The notes below the pieces were generated by a model. That model ran no database searches. It was not told the DNA's origin and was given only the letters and a program-made list of their open reading frames with translations. Shown in pieces: positions 7,089-15,895 of a DNA stretch of 64,000 bases. Made by a program: the position numbers and the translations under genes. The stretch comes from Prochlorococcus marinus str. MIT 9301. Lineage in GTDB: Bacteria > Cyanobacteriota > Cyanobacteriia > PCC-6307 > Cyanobiaceae. The number at the start of each line of letters is the position of its first letter. Positions within the stretch are counted from its first letter, which is position 1. The DNA lies in contig NC_009091.1 in assembly GCF_000015965.1 (NCBI RefSeq), positions 62,001 through 126,000 of the forward strand, written 5' to 3'.

Positions 7089-7451
7089 ATGAATAAATGG
7101 GTTTTGCTTGAACATAAAGTTTATTCTGCTAACTCTTTTGATATTCATTATGATTTTCTTGTCGAAAATGGCATAGATTGTTTAACTTGGAAATTTTTAA
7201 AATTACCTTTATTAAATAAAGCTTCTATAGAAATTTCTAAGCAGCCAAATCATAGACTGGTATGGCTATCCCGGATAGAACATGAACTTTCTGATAATAG
7301 AGGGTTTGTAAAAAGAATTGATCATGGAATATTTAAAAATGTTTCTGATAAGTTCGACCCTGAATTTTATCGATTCATTTTGGATGGTGAACTTCTTTGT
7401 GGTTTGTTTGAAATTTCGGGTAATTCTTGTAGATTGAGTAAAAATTATTAA
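7089..7451 (+). CDS. Hypothetical protein, 120 aa, distant resemblance to LigD phosphoesterase domains
   Basis: A soluble 120-residue protein without signal peptide. It begins NKWVLLEHKVYSANSFDIHY-DF and later has NHRLVWLSRIEHELSDNRG and VKRIDHGIF. The order HYD, Trp, HR, S-x-x-RG-x-V and D-x-G recalls the 3'-phosphoesterase (PE) domain attached to ligase LigD, which trims DNA 3' ends, but the match is by eye and the family is normally longer. Many cyanobacteria carry a similar stand-alone protein of unknown role. It lies 76 bases upstream of smc on the same strand, so a shared transcript and a DNA-related role are possible but unproven. Confidence 0.65.
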   Translation: MNKWVLLEHKVYSANSFDIHYDFLVENGIDCLTWKFLKLPLLNKASIEISKQPNHRLVWLSRIEHELSDNRGFVKRIDHGIFKNVSDKFDPEFYRFILDGELLCGLFEISGNSCRLSKNY

Positions 7452-7527
7452 TATTCATTTATAAATAAACGTAATATTTCTATTGAGAATCTTTGCAAAT
7501 TAGTTATTCTTATTTAGTTATTGAGAC

Positions 7528-10500
7528 TTGAGATTGGTACATATCAATCAGGTCGAGTTTGAAAATTTTAAATCTTTTGGGGGAAATGTAAAAATTCCTC
7601 TTGAAGAAGGTTTTACGGTGGTTACGGGTCCTAACGGTTCTGGAAAAAGTAATATTTTAGATGGAATTTTATTCTGTTTAGGTTTATCCAATAGTAGAGG
7701 GATGAGGGCTGAAAGATTACCAGATCTAATAAATAACTCCAAAGTTAAAGAGGGTAAGTCATCAGAAACATCTGTATCGGTAAAATTTAATATTCAAGAT
7801 TGGTTTCCCAGAGAAGATCTTCCGCCTTTGGAACTAGAAGAAGAAGAAATTGGCCTTAATAAAGGTCAAAAAGAATGGGTAGTTTCTAGAAAATTAAGGC
7901 TTATGCCAGGGGGTTCTTATGCTTCTACTTATACGTCTGATGGAAAACAATGTACCTTGCAACAAATACAGAGAATATTAAGAGATATTAGTGTTGATCC
8001 TGAGGGCAGCAATGTTGTTATGCAGGGTGATGTAACAAGAATAGTATCAATGAATAATAAGGAGCGGAGAAATCTTATTGATGAATTAGCAGGAGTCGCA
8101 CTTTTTGATACAAGAATAGAACAAACTAATGCAAAATTAAATGACGTTTTTGAAAGACAAGAAAGATGTGAAATTTTAGAAAATGAATTGCAATCTAGTA
8201 AGAATAAGCTTGAAAAAGAATGTGAAAAAGCAAAGCGATATAAAGAGTTAAAGGCAAAACTACAACAAATAATGGAATTAGAGAAAGTTCTTATTTTTGA
8301 AAAACAAGTTAAGCATGTTGAATCTATAGAAAAAAAAGAAAGTGAAATTGAAAAAAATAAAATCTTATTTAATAAACAAAAAGCATCTATTAGTAATGAA
8401 ATATCAGTTTTAGAAGATGCTTTGAAAATACTAGTTGATGAGCTGAAGGAGAAAGGAGAGGATACTTTAATAAAAGTTAATTCTGATATTGGAAGTATTA
8501 ACTCTAACTTGAGAGAACTTGATAGGATATCAATTCTGAATAAAGAAGAAGGTATTAAATTACAAAAACAGAGAGATGAAATTTCAATTTCTAAGAGGAA
8601 TATTGAGTCAGAAAAGATTAGACAAGAAAATTTCGATGATAATTTTTTAAATCAATTGAACTTGCAAATTGATGATCTCACTTTAAAACACAAATTATCC
8701 AGAAAAAAACTTTCTGATGCGGCTGGAGAATCTGGAGAATTCTCAAAACAAAGTATCAAATTAAATGCTGAGCTTGAAAGTATAAAAAATCAAATTAATC
8801 CTTTGGAAATAAAAAAAAGGAAAATTGAAGAAGAGACTATTCAAAATAATATTCAAAAGGATGAGATATTGTCACAGATCGAATCCTTAGACTTAGAAGA
8901 GCAGAAAATTTTTAAGGGAAATCAAAGAAAAAAAGAGACATCCGATACAAAGAATAAAAATTTAGCAAGTAATAGCGCAGAAATTAATTCTTTAAAAAAT
9001 GAAATCGATTTATTAATTAAAACTAAATCAAGGCTAAATAACGAGCAATTAAGGCTTGAAAAAGATTTATCTAGATTCGAAAGCAGGAAAGAAGCTTTAA
9101 ACGAATCTAGAGGTTCATATGCTCTCAGAATTCTTTTAGAGGCAGGGTTAGAAGGTATACATGGTTATGTAGCTCAACTTGGAGAGGTCAGTGAGAAAAA
9201 TAGATATGCATTAGAAATTGCTGCTGGAAATAGGTTAGGACAAATTGTTGTTGATAATGATCATATTGCTGCAAAAGCAATTGAAATTCTTAAAAAGAAG
9301 AAAGCGGGAAGATTAACTTTTTTACCTTTAAATAGAATTAAAAGTCAAAAAAAGAATTATGTAATTTCAAGATTTGAAAATCATAGGGAGAATGGATTTA
9401 TTGATAAAGCTATTAATCTAATTACTTTTGATGAAGTTTATTCAGATGTTTTTCGATATGTTTTTGGAGATACTTTGGTTTTTTCAGACTTATCCTCAGC
9501 TAGGTTATCTACACAAAAAAATAGGTTGGTTACCTTAAGTGGTGAATTATTAGAAGCAAGTGGTGCTATTACAGGAGGCAGTAAGTTAAATAAAGATTTG
9601 GCTTATAGGTTTGGAACTAATAATGAAATTGATGATTCCAGTCCTATAAAAGAAAGATTATTAGTTATCGAAGAAGCTTTAAAAGAGTCAAATAATGATT
9701 TGATACTAAAAAATAATAGACTTAATACATTAAATTCTAACCGCAGTCAAATAATTGAGGATTGTGCCTCATTTAATAAAGAAATTGAAGTAAATCAAGA
9801 TTCACTTAAAGCTGTCTCGCAAAGAATTGAGGATTGTAAATCGAGATTAAAAAAACTTGATATTGCTAATAATTTATTAGTTAACGAGTTAGGGCATTTA
9901 AAAAATCAATTGAAGCCTTATTACGATAAGTTTGATCAACTACAAACCATTCAAAAGGCAAATTATGAAAAAAATCAAAAATCATCATTAATAGCTTTTA
10001 ATGACGATTTTAATAATCTTGATAAAAAACTTGAATTACTTATTAAAGAGAGAAATACATTACTAGATAAAAAGAATCAATTTGCTTTAAATAAAGAGCG
10101 TATCAATAATTCATTAAAAATTACTCTACTACAAGAAAAAAACTTGCAGGAATCTATTAAACAACTCGCAACTGCTCATAGTGAATGGCTAGAAAAAAGA
10201 GATCAATTTAAAAAAGAACTTTCAGATCTTGATAATCAAAAAAATTCTCTAGAGAAGAATTTAGGTTTATTGAGAAGGAAAAGAGATGAATTAAACTCTT
10301 CAATTTCAAATAAAAGGCAAGAATATAATAACTATCTGTTAAAGCTTGAATATCTTGAAAGGGATATGCATACCCTTAAAGAAGAGATGAGGAGCGAGAA
10401 AATAAAATTAGAAAATTATAAAAGAGATCTACCTAATCCTTCCCCGGAGTTTGGAGAATATGAAGGGAAGAGTCTTGAATCTTTGCAATCAGAAATTTCG

Positions 10501-11118
10501 ATTATAAATGCAAAATTAGAAAGCTTAGAACCTGTCAATATGTTGGCTCTTGATGAATTAGAAGAATTAATTGAGAGATTAAATGGTTTGCGAGAAAAAT
10601 TAGAAATTCTATCTAATGAAAGATCTGAATTATTGTTGAGAATAGAAACTGTATCTACGATGCGTCAAGAAGCTTTTATGCAAGCATTTACAGAAGTTGA
10701 TAGACATTTTAGAGAAATTTTTGCAAATTTATCTGATGGAGATGGATTTCTTCAACTTGAAAATCCTAATTCTCCTTTAGAAGGAGGATTAACTTTAGTG
10801 GCTCATCCCAAGGGAAAAAATGTCAGAAGATTAGCGTCAATGTCTGGTGGTGAAAAATCGTTAACTGCTTTAAGTTTTTTATTTGCTTTGCAAAAGTATA
10901 AGCCTTCACCTTTTTATGCATTAGACGAGGTTGATAGTTTTTTAGATGGTATTAATGTTGAAAGGTTGTCAAAATTAATATCAAATCAGTCCTCAAATGC
11001 TCAATTTATAGTCGTAAGTCATAGAAGGCCTATGATTAGTGCATCTGAACGAACAATTGGGGTTGCGCAAGCAAGAGGTGCTAATACTCAAGTTCTTGGG
11101 TTACCAAATGCTGCATAA
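7528..11118 (+). CDS. smc: Chromosome segregation ATPase SMC
   Basis: A full-length SMC of 1196 residues. The N-terminal head has Walker A GPNGSGKSN at 34-42. Two long coiled-coil arms (about 170-500 and 670-1010) flank a hinge at about 520-660 with GYVAQLGEVS and GRLTFLPLNRI. The C-terminal head carries the ABC signature SMSGGEKSLTALSF and Walker B FYALDEVDSFLD. SMC dimers compact and segregate the chromosome, normally with ScpA and ScpB, which are not in this window. The frame begins at TTG 7528; a second TTG at 7534 would remove two residues (start LVHINQVEF). No Shine-Dalgarno sequence decides between them. Confidence 0.97.
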   Translation: MRLVHINQVEFENFKSFGGNVKIPLEEGFTVVTGPNGSGKSNILDGILFCLGLSNSRGMRAERLPDLINNSKVKEGKSSETSVSVKFNIQDWFPREDLPPLELEEEEIGLNKGQKEWVVSRKLRLMPGGSYASTYTSDGKQCTLQQIQRILRDISVDPEGSNVVMQGDVTRIVSMNNKERRNLIDELAGVALFDTRIEQTNAKLNDVFERQERCEILENELQSSKNKLEKECEKAKRYKELKAKLQQIMELEKVLIFEKQVKHVESIEKKESEIEKNKILFNKQKASISNEISVLEDALKILVDELKEKGEDTLIKVNSDIGSINSNLRELDRISILNKEEGIKLQKQRDEISISKRNIESEKIRQENFDDNFLNQLNLQIDDLTLKHKLSRKKLSDAAGESGEFSKQSIKLNAELESIKNQINPLEIKKRKIEEETIQNNIQKDEILSQIESLDLEEQKIFKGNQRKKETSDTKNKNLASNSAEINSLKNEIDLLIKTKSRLNNEQLRLEKDLSRFESRKEALNESRGSYALRILLEAGLEGIHGYVAQLGEVSEKNRYALEIAAGNRLGQIVVDNDHIAAKAIEILKKKKAGRLTFLPLNRIKSQKKNYVISRFENHRENGFIDKAINLITFDEVYSDVFRYVFGDTLVFSDLSSARLSTQKNRLVTLSGELLEASGAITGGSKLNKDLAYRFGTNNEIDDSSPIKERLLVIEEALKESNNDLILKNNRLNTLNSNRSQIIEDCASFNKEIEVNQDSLKAVSQRIEDCKSRLKKLDIANNLLVNELGHLKNQLKPYYDKFDQLQTIQKANYEKNQKSSLIAFNDDFNNLDKKLELLIKERNTLLDKKNQFALNKERINNSLKITLLQEKNLQESIKQLATAHSEWLEKRDQFKKELSDLDNQKNSLEKNLGLLRRKRDELNSSISNKRQEYNNYLLKLEYLERDMHTLKEEMRSEKIKLENYKRDLPNPSPEFGEYEGKSLESLQSEISIINAKLESLEPVNMLALDELEELIERLNGLREKLEILSNERSELLLRIETVSTMRQEAFMQAFTEVDRHFREIFANLSDGDGFLQLENPNSPLEGGLTLVAHPKGKNVRRLASMSGGEKSLTALSFLFALQKYKPSPFYALDEVDSFLDGINVERLSKLISNQSSNAQFIVVSHRRPMISASERTIGVAQARGANTQVLGLPNAA

Positions 11119-11163
11119 ACACACTTTTTTAAATTTATACGTCAGAATGATAAAAAGAAATTT

Positions 11164-12231
11164 ATGAGCTTGTCTAACACATCTGCTAATAAGAATCTCC
11201 CTAACTCGGTTCCTAGTGAACGTTTATGGTTAAGGTCAGAATTAATGGGAACACAAGTGATAACTACTGATACTGGAAGGCGGCTAGGCGTAGTTGGCGA
11301 AGTTGTTGTTGATATTGATAGAAGAGAGGTTGTCGCTTTGGGACTAAGAGATAATCCACTTACAAGATTTTTACCAGGTTTGCCAAAATGGATGCCTTTA
11401 GAAAGTATAAAGCAAGTTGGAGATGTCATATTAGTTAACTCCCTAGATTCTTTGAGTGAAAGTTTTTCTCCAGAAAGGTATGGGAAGGTAATTAATTGTC
11501 AAGTGATTACAGAATCTGGACAACTTCTGGGAAGAGTTCTTGGCTTTTCTTTTGATATTGAGACTGGGGATTTGATATCTCTTGTTATGGGTGCTGTTGG
11601 TGTTCCGCTTTTAGGAGAAGGAGTTTTAAGTACTTGGGAAATACCTGTTGAGGAAATTGTAAGTAGTGGTACCGATAGGATTATTGTTTATGAAGGTGCG
11701 GAAGAGAAATTGAAGCAACTAAGTAGTGGACTACTTGAGAAACTTGGAGTCGGGGGTTCTTCATGGGATGAAAGGGAAGTAAATGGATACTCAGCAAATC
11801 TTGTACCTGTTGAGAATCAGTTACTTTCAGGTTCTGAATCAGAACAGCAAAACAATTTGGTCGAGGAATATGAAGAAGTTGTTGAACAAGATGATTATGC
11901 AGATGATTATGAAGATGATTATGAAGATGATTATGAAGATGAACTTGAATATGTTGAAATAAAGGGTTCTGAAGAAGAAATAAATTATAGAAAAAAGCTA
12001 TACATGGAAAATGATGATTCTGATCAGATCCAGAATCAAAATAGTGTTAATCAAATAAATGAAAAAAACAATATTGATTTAAAGCAAAAACAAAAATCAA
12101 CTACTAATTTAGCTTCGAAAAGACCAATTCAAAATGCAACTGAAACTTTAGATATTGAACCAATGAACGAACAAAATTTAGTTCAAGATAATAAAAAATC
12201 AGAAAAGTTTGAAATTGATGATCCCTGGTAA
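11164..12231 (+). CDS. PRC-barrel domain protein with acidic C-terminal tail
   Basis: A 355-residue protein with two PRC-barrel-like domains: residues about 24-100 (ELMGTQVITTDTGRRLGVVG, then DIDRREVVALGLRD) and about 105-180 (GKVINCQVITESGQLLGRVL, then DIETGDLISLVMGA). PRC barrels are small beta folds found in photosynthetic reaction-centre H subunits and the ribosome factor RimM. The last about 150 residues are low-complexity and very acidic, with DDYE repeats, then Gln/Asn-rich. It has no signal peptide, so it is cytosolic or peripheral. It lies 45 bases after smc on the same strand. The barrel pair is conserved in cyanobacteria; the tail probably is not. Role unknown. Confidence 0.85.
   Translation: MSLSNTSANKNLPNSVPSERLWLRSELMGTQVITTDTGRRLGVVGEVVVDIDRREVVALGLRDNPLTRFLPGLPKWMPLESIKQVGDVILVNSLDSLSESFSPERYGKVINCQVITESGQLLGRVLGFSFDIETGDLISLVMGAVGVPLLGEGVLSTWEIPVEEIVSSGTDRIIVYEGAEEKLKQLSSGLLEKLGVGGSSWDEREVNGYSANLVPVENQLLSGSESEQQNNLVEEYEEVVEQDDYADDYEDDYEDDYEDELEYVEIKGSEEEINYRKKLYMENDDSDQIQNQNSVNQINEKNNIDLKQKQKSTTNLASKRPIQNATETLDIEPMNEQNLVQDNKKSEKFEIDDPW
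11890..11937 (+). repeat. Four 12-bp tandem repeats coding DDY(A/E)
   Basis: Four in-frame 12-base units GATGATTATG[C/A]A encode DDYA then DDYE three times; the last three units are identical. Such a tract is prone to slippage, so copy number may differ between strains while the frame is kept. Confidence 0.85.
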
Positions 12232-12234
12232 TTG

Positions 12235-13500
12235 TTAAAGTTTTTTTATTGAATCAACAATTATAGAAGCAAGCTTTTTTGCAGCACCTTTATTGCCTCT
12301 TTCTTTATTTAGATTATCCCTAATACTTTTTAATTGATCTCTGTTTTTAATAAGAAATAATACTTCTCTTGCAATTTTTATTGTCGAAATATTACCTATC
12401 CTTTCAGGGACAATCATTTTCTTAGCTTTAATATTTGGCCAAGCAAAAAACTTCTTTTTTTTAAAATAGAAATTTTTAATTATAAAAGTTAGGAATCTAT
12501 TTATGAATGAAATTTTTCCAACTACTCCAAAAATACCATCCCAAGCGTTCATCATATTTAAATGTTGAGTTGGCAGAACAACTAACATTGGAAGACTAAT
12601 TGCTGCTAATTCTGCAGTATTTGCTCCTACAGTTGTAATTGCAAGATCACATTCTTTTAATATTTCATAGCAAGGATGTTTTTTGATTAGATAAATCTTT
12701 GTTTTTTTTGATGTTTCAATTACATAATCAAAACTAGAGTCTTTGAAGTTTTTAATTGTTTTGATTTTTGATGAGTAATATTTAGCAATTGGATTTTTGT
12801 TGCTTTGAAAAAATAAATATTCACTTTTATCAGTGGTTGGTGCAATGGGGATTATAAAATTTATATTTTGATTTTCTTTAGCGATATGATCTGCAACTTC
12901 TAAGAAGAAAGGAATTCCAATAGAAAGCTTTGCTTTCTTAGAACCAGGCAATAATGCAATGTAGTGTTTTTCTTTATTTCTTAGTGATATTTTGCTATTA
13001 AGTTTGATATCTGCCATCAAATCGCCAATTACTTTGCATTTATATTTATATCTTTTAGGTATTAACTCTTTTACTTTTTCATTCATAGCAGCAATTTCAT
13101 TGGTCCAATTAGGCCATCTAGAAACCCATTCAGCATATGTGATATTTAAATAACCTAATCTTTTAGCTAATAAAATGCTCCAAAATTGATCCCCACCAAG
13201 GAAAATAACTATCCCTTTTTTTGGCCAATCAGCAAAAGAATTTGGCTTTATTAATAATTTCCAAAAACTTTTGGATTTTGTAATTAATTCGAATTTATTC
13301 CATGAATTTGCAACTAAAAATTCTTTACCAGTGGCATTTGGGCAAGGAACAAGGACTAACCTAAGAGTGAAATCTTGTTTATCTTCATCACTTAGTGATT
13401 TATTTATTTTGTTTAGCTCATCCACTACAGGATTTACCCATGTAGTTAATTCACCAGGACCATTGGAAATTATAACTACTGCAACTGATTCTTTTTTCAT
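12235..13500 (-). CDS. LpxB-like glycosyltransferase (cyanobacterial lipid-A-disaccharide synthase-related)
   Basis: A 421-residue protein starting MKKESVAVVIISNGPGELTT at the ATG 13498-13500. SNGPGE is the typical opening of this GT-B family. ALLPGSKKAKL at about 210 is the nucleotide-sugar loop, and ITTVGANTAELAAISLPMLV in the C-terminal half is the usual donor-site region. The family (related to LpxB but found in cyanobacteria and plants) is of unknown substrate, so a true lipid A role should not be assumed. The frame is open 66 bases further upstream, but that DNA is the 3' half of a tRNA gene, so the longer start is wrong. It converges on the PRC-barrel gene, with 3 bases between stops. 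Confidence 0.8.
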   Translation of the reverse strand: MKKESVAVVIISNGPGELTTWVNPVVDELNKINKSLSDEDKQDFTLRLVLVPCPNATGKEFLVANSWNKFELITKSKSFWKLLIKPNSFADWPKKGIVIFLGGDQFWSILLAKRLGYLNITYAEWVSRWPNWTNEIAAMNEKVKELIPKRYKYKCKVIGDLMADIKLNSKISLRNKEKHYIALLPGSKKAKLSIGIPFFLEVADHIAKENQNINFIIPIAPTTDKSEYLFFQSNKNPIAKYYSSKIKTIKNFKDSSFDYVIETSKKTKIYLIKKHPCYEILKECDLAITTVGANTAELAAISLPMLVVLPTQHLNMMNAWDGIFGVVGKISFINRFLTFIIKNFYFKKKKFFAWPNIKAKKMIVPERIGNISTIKIAREVLFLIKNRDQLKSIRDNLNKERGNKGAAKKLASIIVDSIKKL

Positions 13501-13525
13501 TGCAGTTAAGCCAGAATACATTAAA

Positions 13526-13607
13526 TGCGGACGGCGAGACTTGAACTCGCAAGGCCGAAGCCACACGCTCCTTAGACGTGCGCGTCTACCAATTCCGCCA
13601 CGTCCGC
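13526..13607 (-). tRNA. tRNA-Leu, anticodon AAG
   Basis: An 82-base class II tRNA on the minus strand. The acceptor stem GCGGACG pairs with CGTCCGC, discriminator A at 13526, no encoded CCA. The D region TGGCGGAATTGGTAGACGCG is typical for Leu. The anticodon stem CACGT/GCGTG (one T-G pair) closes the loop CTAAGGA, giving anticodon AAG. The variable arm TGGCTTCGGCC has a GGC/GCC stem, and the T arm is GCGAG-TTCAAGT-CTCGC. It would decode CUU and, if A34 becomes inosine, CUC and CUA. It lies 25 bases upstream of the LpxB-like gene on the same strand. Confidence 0.93.
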
Positions 13608-13611
13608 AAAG

Positions 13612-13641
13612 GGTTTTTAGCAGCCGGGGGATGCTGAAACC
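13612..13641. other. Hairpin beside tRNA-Leu
   Basis: GGTTT-tt-AGCA pairs with TGCT-g-AAACC around the loop GCCGGGGGA. The G-rich loop stands out in this AT-rich DNA. There is no T-run on either side, so it is not an intrinsic terminator. It lies just upstream of the tRNA on the minus strand and may be part of the precursor leader or a processing site. The remainder of the spacer to 13866 holds only AT-rich DNA that presumably contains the accC promoter. Confidence 0.4.
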
Positions 13642-13866
13642 TTAAAAATATCATACATTATTGGCTGAATTAAGGATTTAGTTCGAAAAGAGTTTTTTGA
13701 ATATGATGAATAATTTTTCTATTGCATAAAACAAATATTTATACATATATAACGTTTTAGGTTGTATTGTAAAAAATGTCCTCTGATCACTAAAAAATTT
13801 TGTTGAATACTTTGGCAAATAATTTTTTATTTTAAGTCATTTCATTTCTTCAATTTAATTTTCATA

Positions 13867-15216
13867 ATGGTTGAAAAAGTTTTAATTGCTAATCGTGGAG
13901 AAATAGCTTTACGAATTGTCAGAAGTTGTAGAGAACTAGGTATTGCAACCGTTGCAGTTTTTAGCACTGTAGATAAAAAAGCATTGCATGTTCAGCTTGC
14001 TGATGAGGCGGTTTGCGTAGGAGATTCATTAAGTAATAAGAGTTATTTAAATATTCCAAATATACTTGCTGCTGCTACATCGAGAGGAGTTGATGCTATT
14101 CATCCTGGTTATGGATTTCTTGCGGAAAATGATAAATTTGCTGAGATGTGTAATGATCACGGCATAGTTTTTATTGGCCCATCTCCTAAAGCTATTAGAT
14201 CTATGGGAGATAAATCTACAGCTAAAGAAACTATGGAGGCAGTTGGAGTTCCAACAGTACCTGGTAGTAAAGGCTTGTTATCAAATGTTGATGAGGCTTA
14301 TAAATTGGCAGATGATATTGGCTATCCGGTAATTATTAAAGCCACTGCTGGAGGAGGTGGAAGAGGTATGCGGCTGGTTGAAAACTCTGATAATCTAGAA
14401 AAAATGTTTAAAGCAGCTCAAGGCGAAGCTGAAGCAGCTTTTGGTAATGATGGTTTATATATGGAGAAATTTATAAAGAAGCCAAGACATGTAGAAATTC
14501 AAATTTTGGCCGACAGGTCGGGTAATGTTGTTCATTTAGGAGAGCGAGATTGTTCAGTTCAAAGAAGACATCAGAAGTTACTAGAGGAGTCTCCTAGTCC
14601 TGCAATTAATACTGAGCTAAGAAAAAAAATGGGAAACGCAGCGATTGCTGCTGCAAAAAGTATTGGCTACGAAGGGGCGGGGACAGTTGAATTTTTAGTA
14701 GATGATGATGATAATTTTTATTTTATGGAGATGAATACTAGGATTCAAGTTGAACATCCTGTTACTGAAATGGTTACAGGAGTTGATTTAATAGCTGAGC
14801 AAATTAAAATCGCAAGCGGAGCAAACTTGGAATTTAATCAGGATGATATTCATTTAAACGGTCATGCCATTGAATGTAGAATCAATGCTGAAGATCCTTC
14901 TCACAATTTTCGACCATCACCCGGAAAAATAACTGGGTGGCTTCCTCCTGGTGGCCCTGGTGTAAGGGTGGATAGTCATGTCTATACAGGCTATGAAATC
15001 CCTCCTTTCTATGACTCATTAATTGGTAAATTAATAGTATGGGGAAAGGATCGTAATACTGCAATTAAACGTATGAATAGGGCTTTAAATGAATGTGCAG
15101 TAACTGGTATTCCTACAACAATTAACTTTCATCTAACCTTACTGAATAAGTCTAAATTTAAGCAAGGTAAGATTCATACTAAATATGTAGAAGAAGAATT
15201 ATTGCCGAATTACTGA
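13867..15216 (+). CDS. accC: Acetyl-CoA carboxylase, biotin carboxylase subunit
   Basis: A 449-residue biotin carboxylase, the usual family length. It starts [20 protein letters not shown], with the N-terminal Rossmann-like domain, followed by the ATP-grasp domain: glycine-rich lid loop [12 protein letters not shown] at 158-169, metal ligand segment [16 protein letters not shown] near 285-300, and catalytic RIQVEHP. It carboxylates biotin on AccB with bicarbonate and ATP, the first step of fatty-acid synthesis, in the cytosol. accB and the carboxyltransferase genes are not adjacent, which is usual for cyanobacteria. No anomalies seen. Confidence 0.98.
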   Translation: MVEKVLIANRGEIALRIVRSCRELGIATVAVFSTVDKKALHVQLADEAVCVGDSLSNKSYLNIPNILAAATSRGVDAIHPGYGFLAENDKFAEMCNDHGIVFIGPSPKAIRSMGDKSTAKETMEAVGVPTVPGSKGLLSNVDEAYKLADDIGYPVIIKATAGGGGRGMRLVENSDNLEKMFKAAQGEAEAAFGNDGLYMEKFIKKPRHVEIQILADRSGNVVHLGERDCSVQRRHQKLLEESPSPAINTELRKKMGNAAIAAAKSIGYEGAGTVEFLVDDDDNFYFMEMNTRIQVEHPVTEMVTGVDLIAEQIKIASGANLEFNQDDIHLNGHAIECRINAEDPSHNFRPSPGKITGWLPPGGPGVRVDSHVYTGYEIPPFYDSLIGKLIVWGKDRNTAIKRMNRALNECAVTGIPTTINFHLTLLNKSKFKQGKIHTKYVEEELLPNY

Positions 15217-15234
15217 GAAAAAATTAAAAGATTT

Positions 15235-15549
15235 TTATGAAATATTTGTATGCAATGCAAGTTTTATAAGCCCTTGCTGACCGACTAATATTTCTCTTAA
15301 AAAGCTTATAATTCCGATCCAAATTACGGGTCCAACATCAACGCCTCCAATAGGAGGAATTAGTTTTCTTGTTAAATTAAGAATAGAGCTTGATGGTATT
15401 GAAATTAATAACCATAAACCTTTACTTAATTCAATTTTTGGGTACCAAGTAAGTATTAATCTTATTAGAAAAACTATAGTTAGATATGAAAGAGAAATTC
15501 CTAAACTAATATCTAAAATTTGAAGAGAGTTTACAAGCAAGGAAATCAC
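15235..15549 (-). CDS. YggT-family membrane protein (CCB3-like)
   Basis: A 104-residue protein with two hydrophobic segments (about 15-35 and 75-95) separated by the family hallmark: a Tyr-Pro turn after a Leu/Ile/Arg-rich helix (LIRLILTWYPKIELSKGLW), then LIPPIGGVDVGPVIW. YggT/CCB3 proteins sit in the plasma or thylakoid membrane; in chloroplasts CCB3 helps attach the extra haem of cytochrome b6, and in bacteria relatives are linked to membrane organisation and osmotic stress. The gene converges on accC (18 bases apart) and diverges from psbX, so its promoter shares the spacer at 15550-15630. Confidence 0.85.
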   Translation of the reverse strand: MISLLVNSLQILDISLGISLSYLTIVFLIRLILTWYPKIELSKGLWLLISIPSSSILNLTRKLIPPIGGVDVGPVIWIGIISFLREILVGQQGLIKLALHTNIS

Positions 15550-15580
15550 AATTATTTAACTCATCTTAATAAATAACCCA

Positions 15581-15608
15581 TTGAAACGTATTTAATTCGT
15601 ATTATAAA
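15581..15608 (+). promoter_or_regulatory. Candidate sigma-70-type promoter of psbX
   Basis: TTGAAA at 15581-15586 and TATAAA at 15603-15608 are separated by 16 bases, close to the consensus spacing. The start would fall about 15 bases before the GTG of psbX, giving a short leader. Confidence 0.45.
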
Positions 15609-15630
15609 TTGAGAATTTAATATTTAAAAA

Positions 15631-15816
15631 GTGCTTCAAATCTCAAATTTATTACTAGCAGCAGATTTTTCTGCTGAAGTTGCAAATAATTCCGCAGTGG
15701 GAATGATAGGCAGTTTTATTGCTGCTGCTTTACTTATCGTTATTCCAGCCACTGCATTTTTGATTTTTGTCAGCCAGAAAGATTCCCTCGATCGTACTTC
15801 TACCGGAAGACGCTAG
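15631..15816 (+). CDS. psbX: Photosystem II protein PsbX
   Basis: A 61-residue protein beginning at GTG. An N-terminal stretch (residues 1-20) precedes [20 protein letters not shown], the single membrane span, and the short stromal tail [14 protein letters not shown]. This is the PsbX pattern of marine picocyanobacteria, which is longer at the N-terminus than the about 40-residue freshwater form. PsbX is a peripheral small subunit of photosystem II near cytochrome b559 and helps plastoquinone exchange. The gene is directly followed by ycf66, a conserved order in Prochlorococcus. Confidence 0.93.
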   Translation: MLQISNLLLAADFSAEVANNSAVGMIGSFIAAALLIVIPATAFLIFVSQKDSLDRTSTGRR

Positions 15817-15819
15817 TTT

Positions 15820-15848
15820 TTGTAAAAGTTTTAAGTACACTATATATA
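15820..15848 (+). promoter_or_regulatory. Candidate promoter of ycf66
   Basis: TTGTAA at 15820-15825 and TATATA at 15843-15848 are 17 bases apart, within the psbX-ycf66 spacer. The predicted leader is about 40 bases and ends in GGAG, eight to nine bases before the ycf66 GTG. ycf66 can thus be transcribed separately from psbX. Confidence 0.4.
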
Positions 15849-15895
15849 TAGGGGATATAAGTAACCCTTTAAAAATAAATTTTTGGAGAAAGAAT

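Noticed and set aside
11142-11429. Minus-strand 95-codon frame over the PRC-barrel gene
   Set aside because: Low-complexity Ser/Thr/Pro translation typical of an antisense frame.
12235-13500. Genuine lipid A synthesis enzyme LpxB
   Set aside because: Only resembles LpxB; the cyanobacterial subfamily is distinct and no other lpx genes are nearby.
13501-13566. N-terminal extension of the LpxB-like protein (start at 13566)
   Set aside because: The extra codons are the 3' half of tRNA-Leu; the conserved part begins at the ATG at 13500.
13612-13641. Hairpin as an intrinsic terminator
   Set aside because: No T-run follows on either strand.
13271-13645. Plus-strand open frame of 124 codons
   Set aside because: It is antisense to the LpxB-like gene and runs through the tRNA; no protein-like features.
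15767-15895. Longer start for Ycf66
   Set aside because: It overlaps psbX codons and the promoter-like sequence; a GTG with GGAG upstream at 15896 fits the family start.
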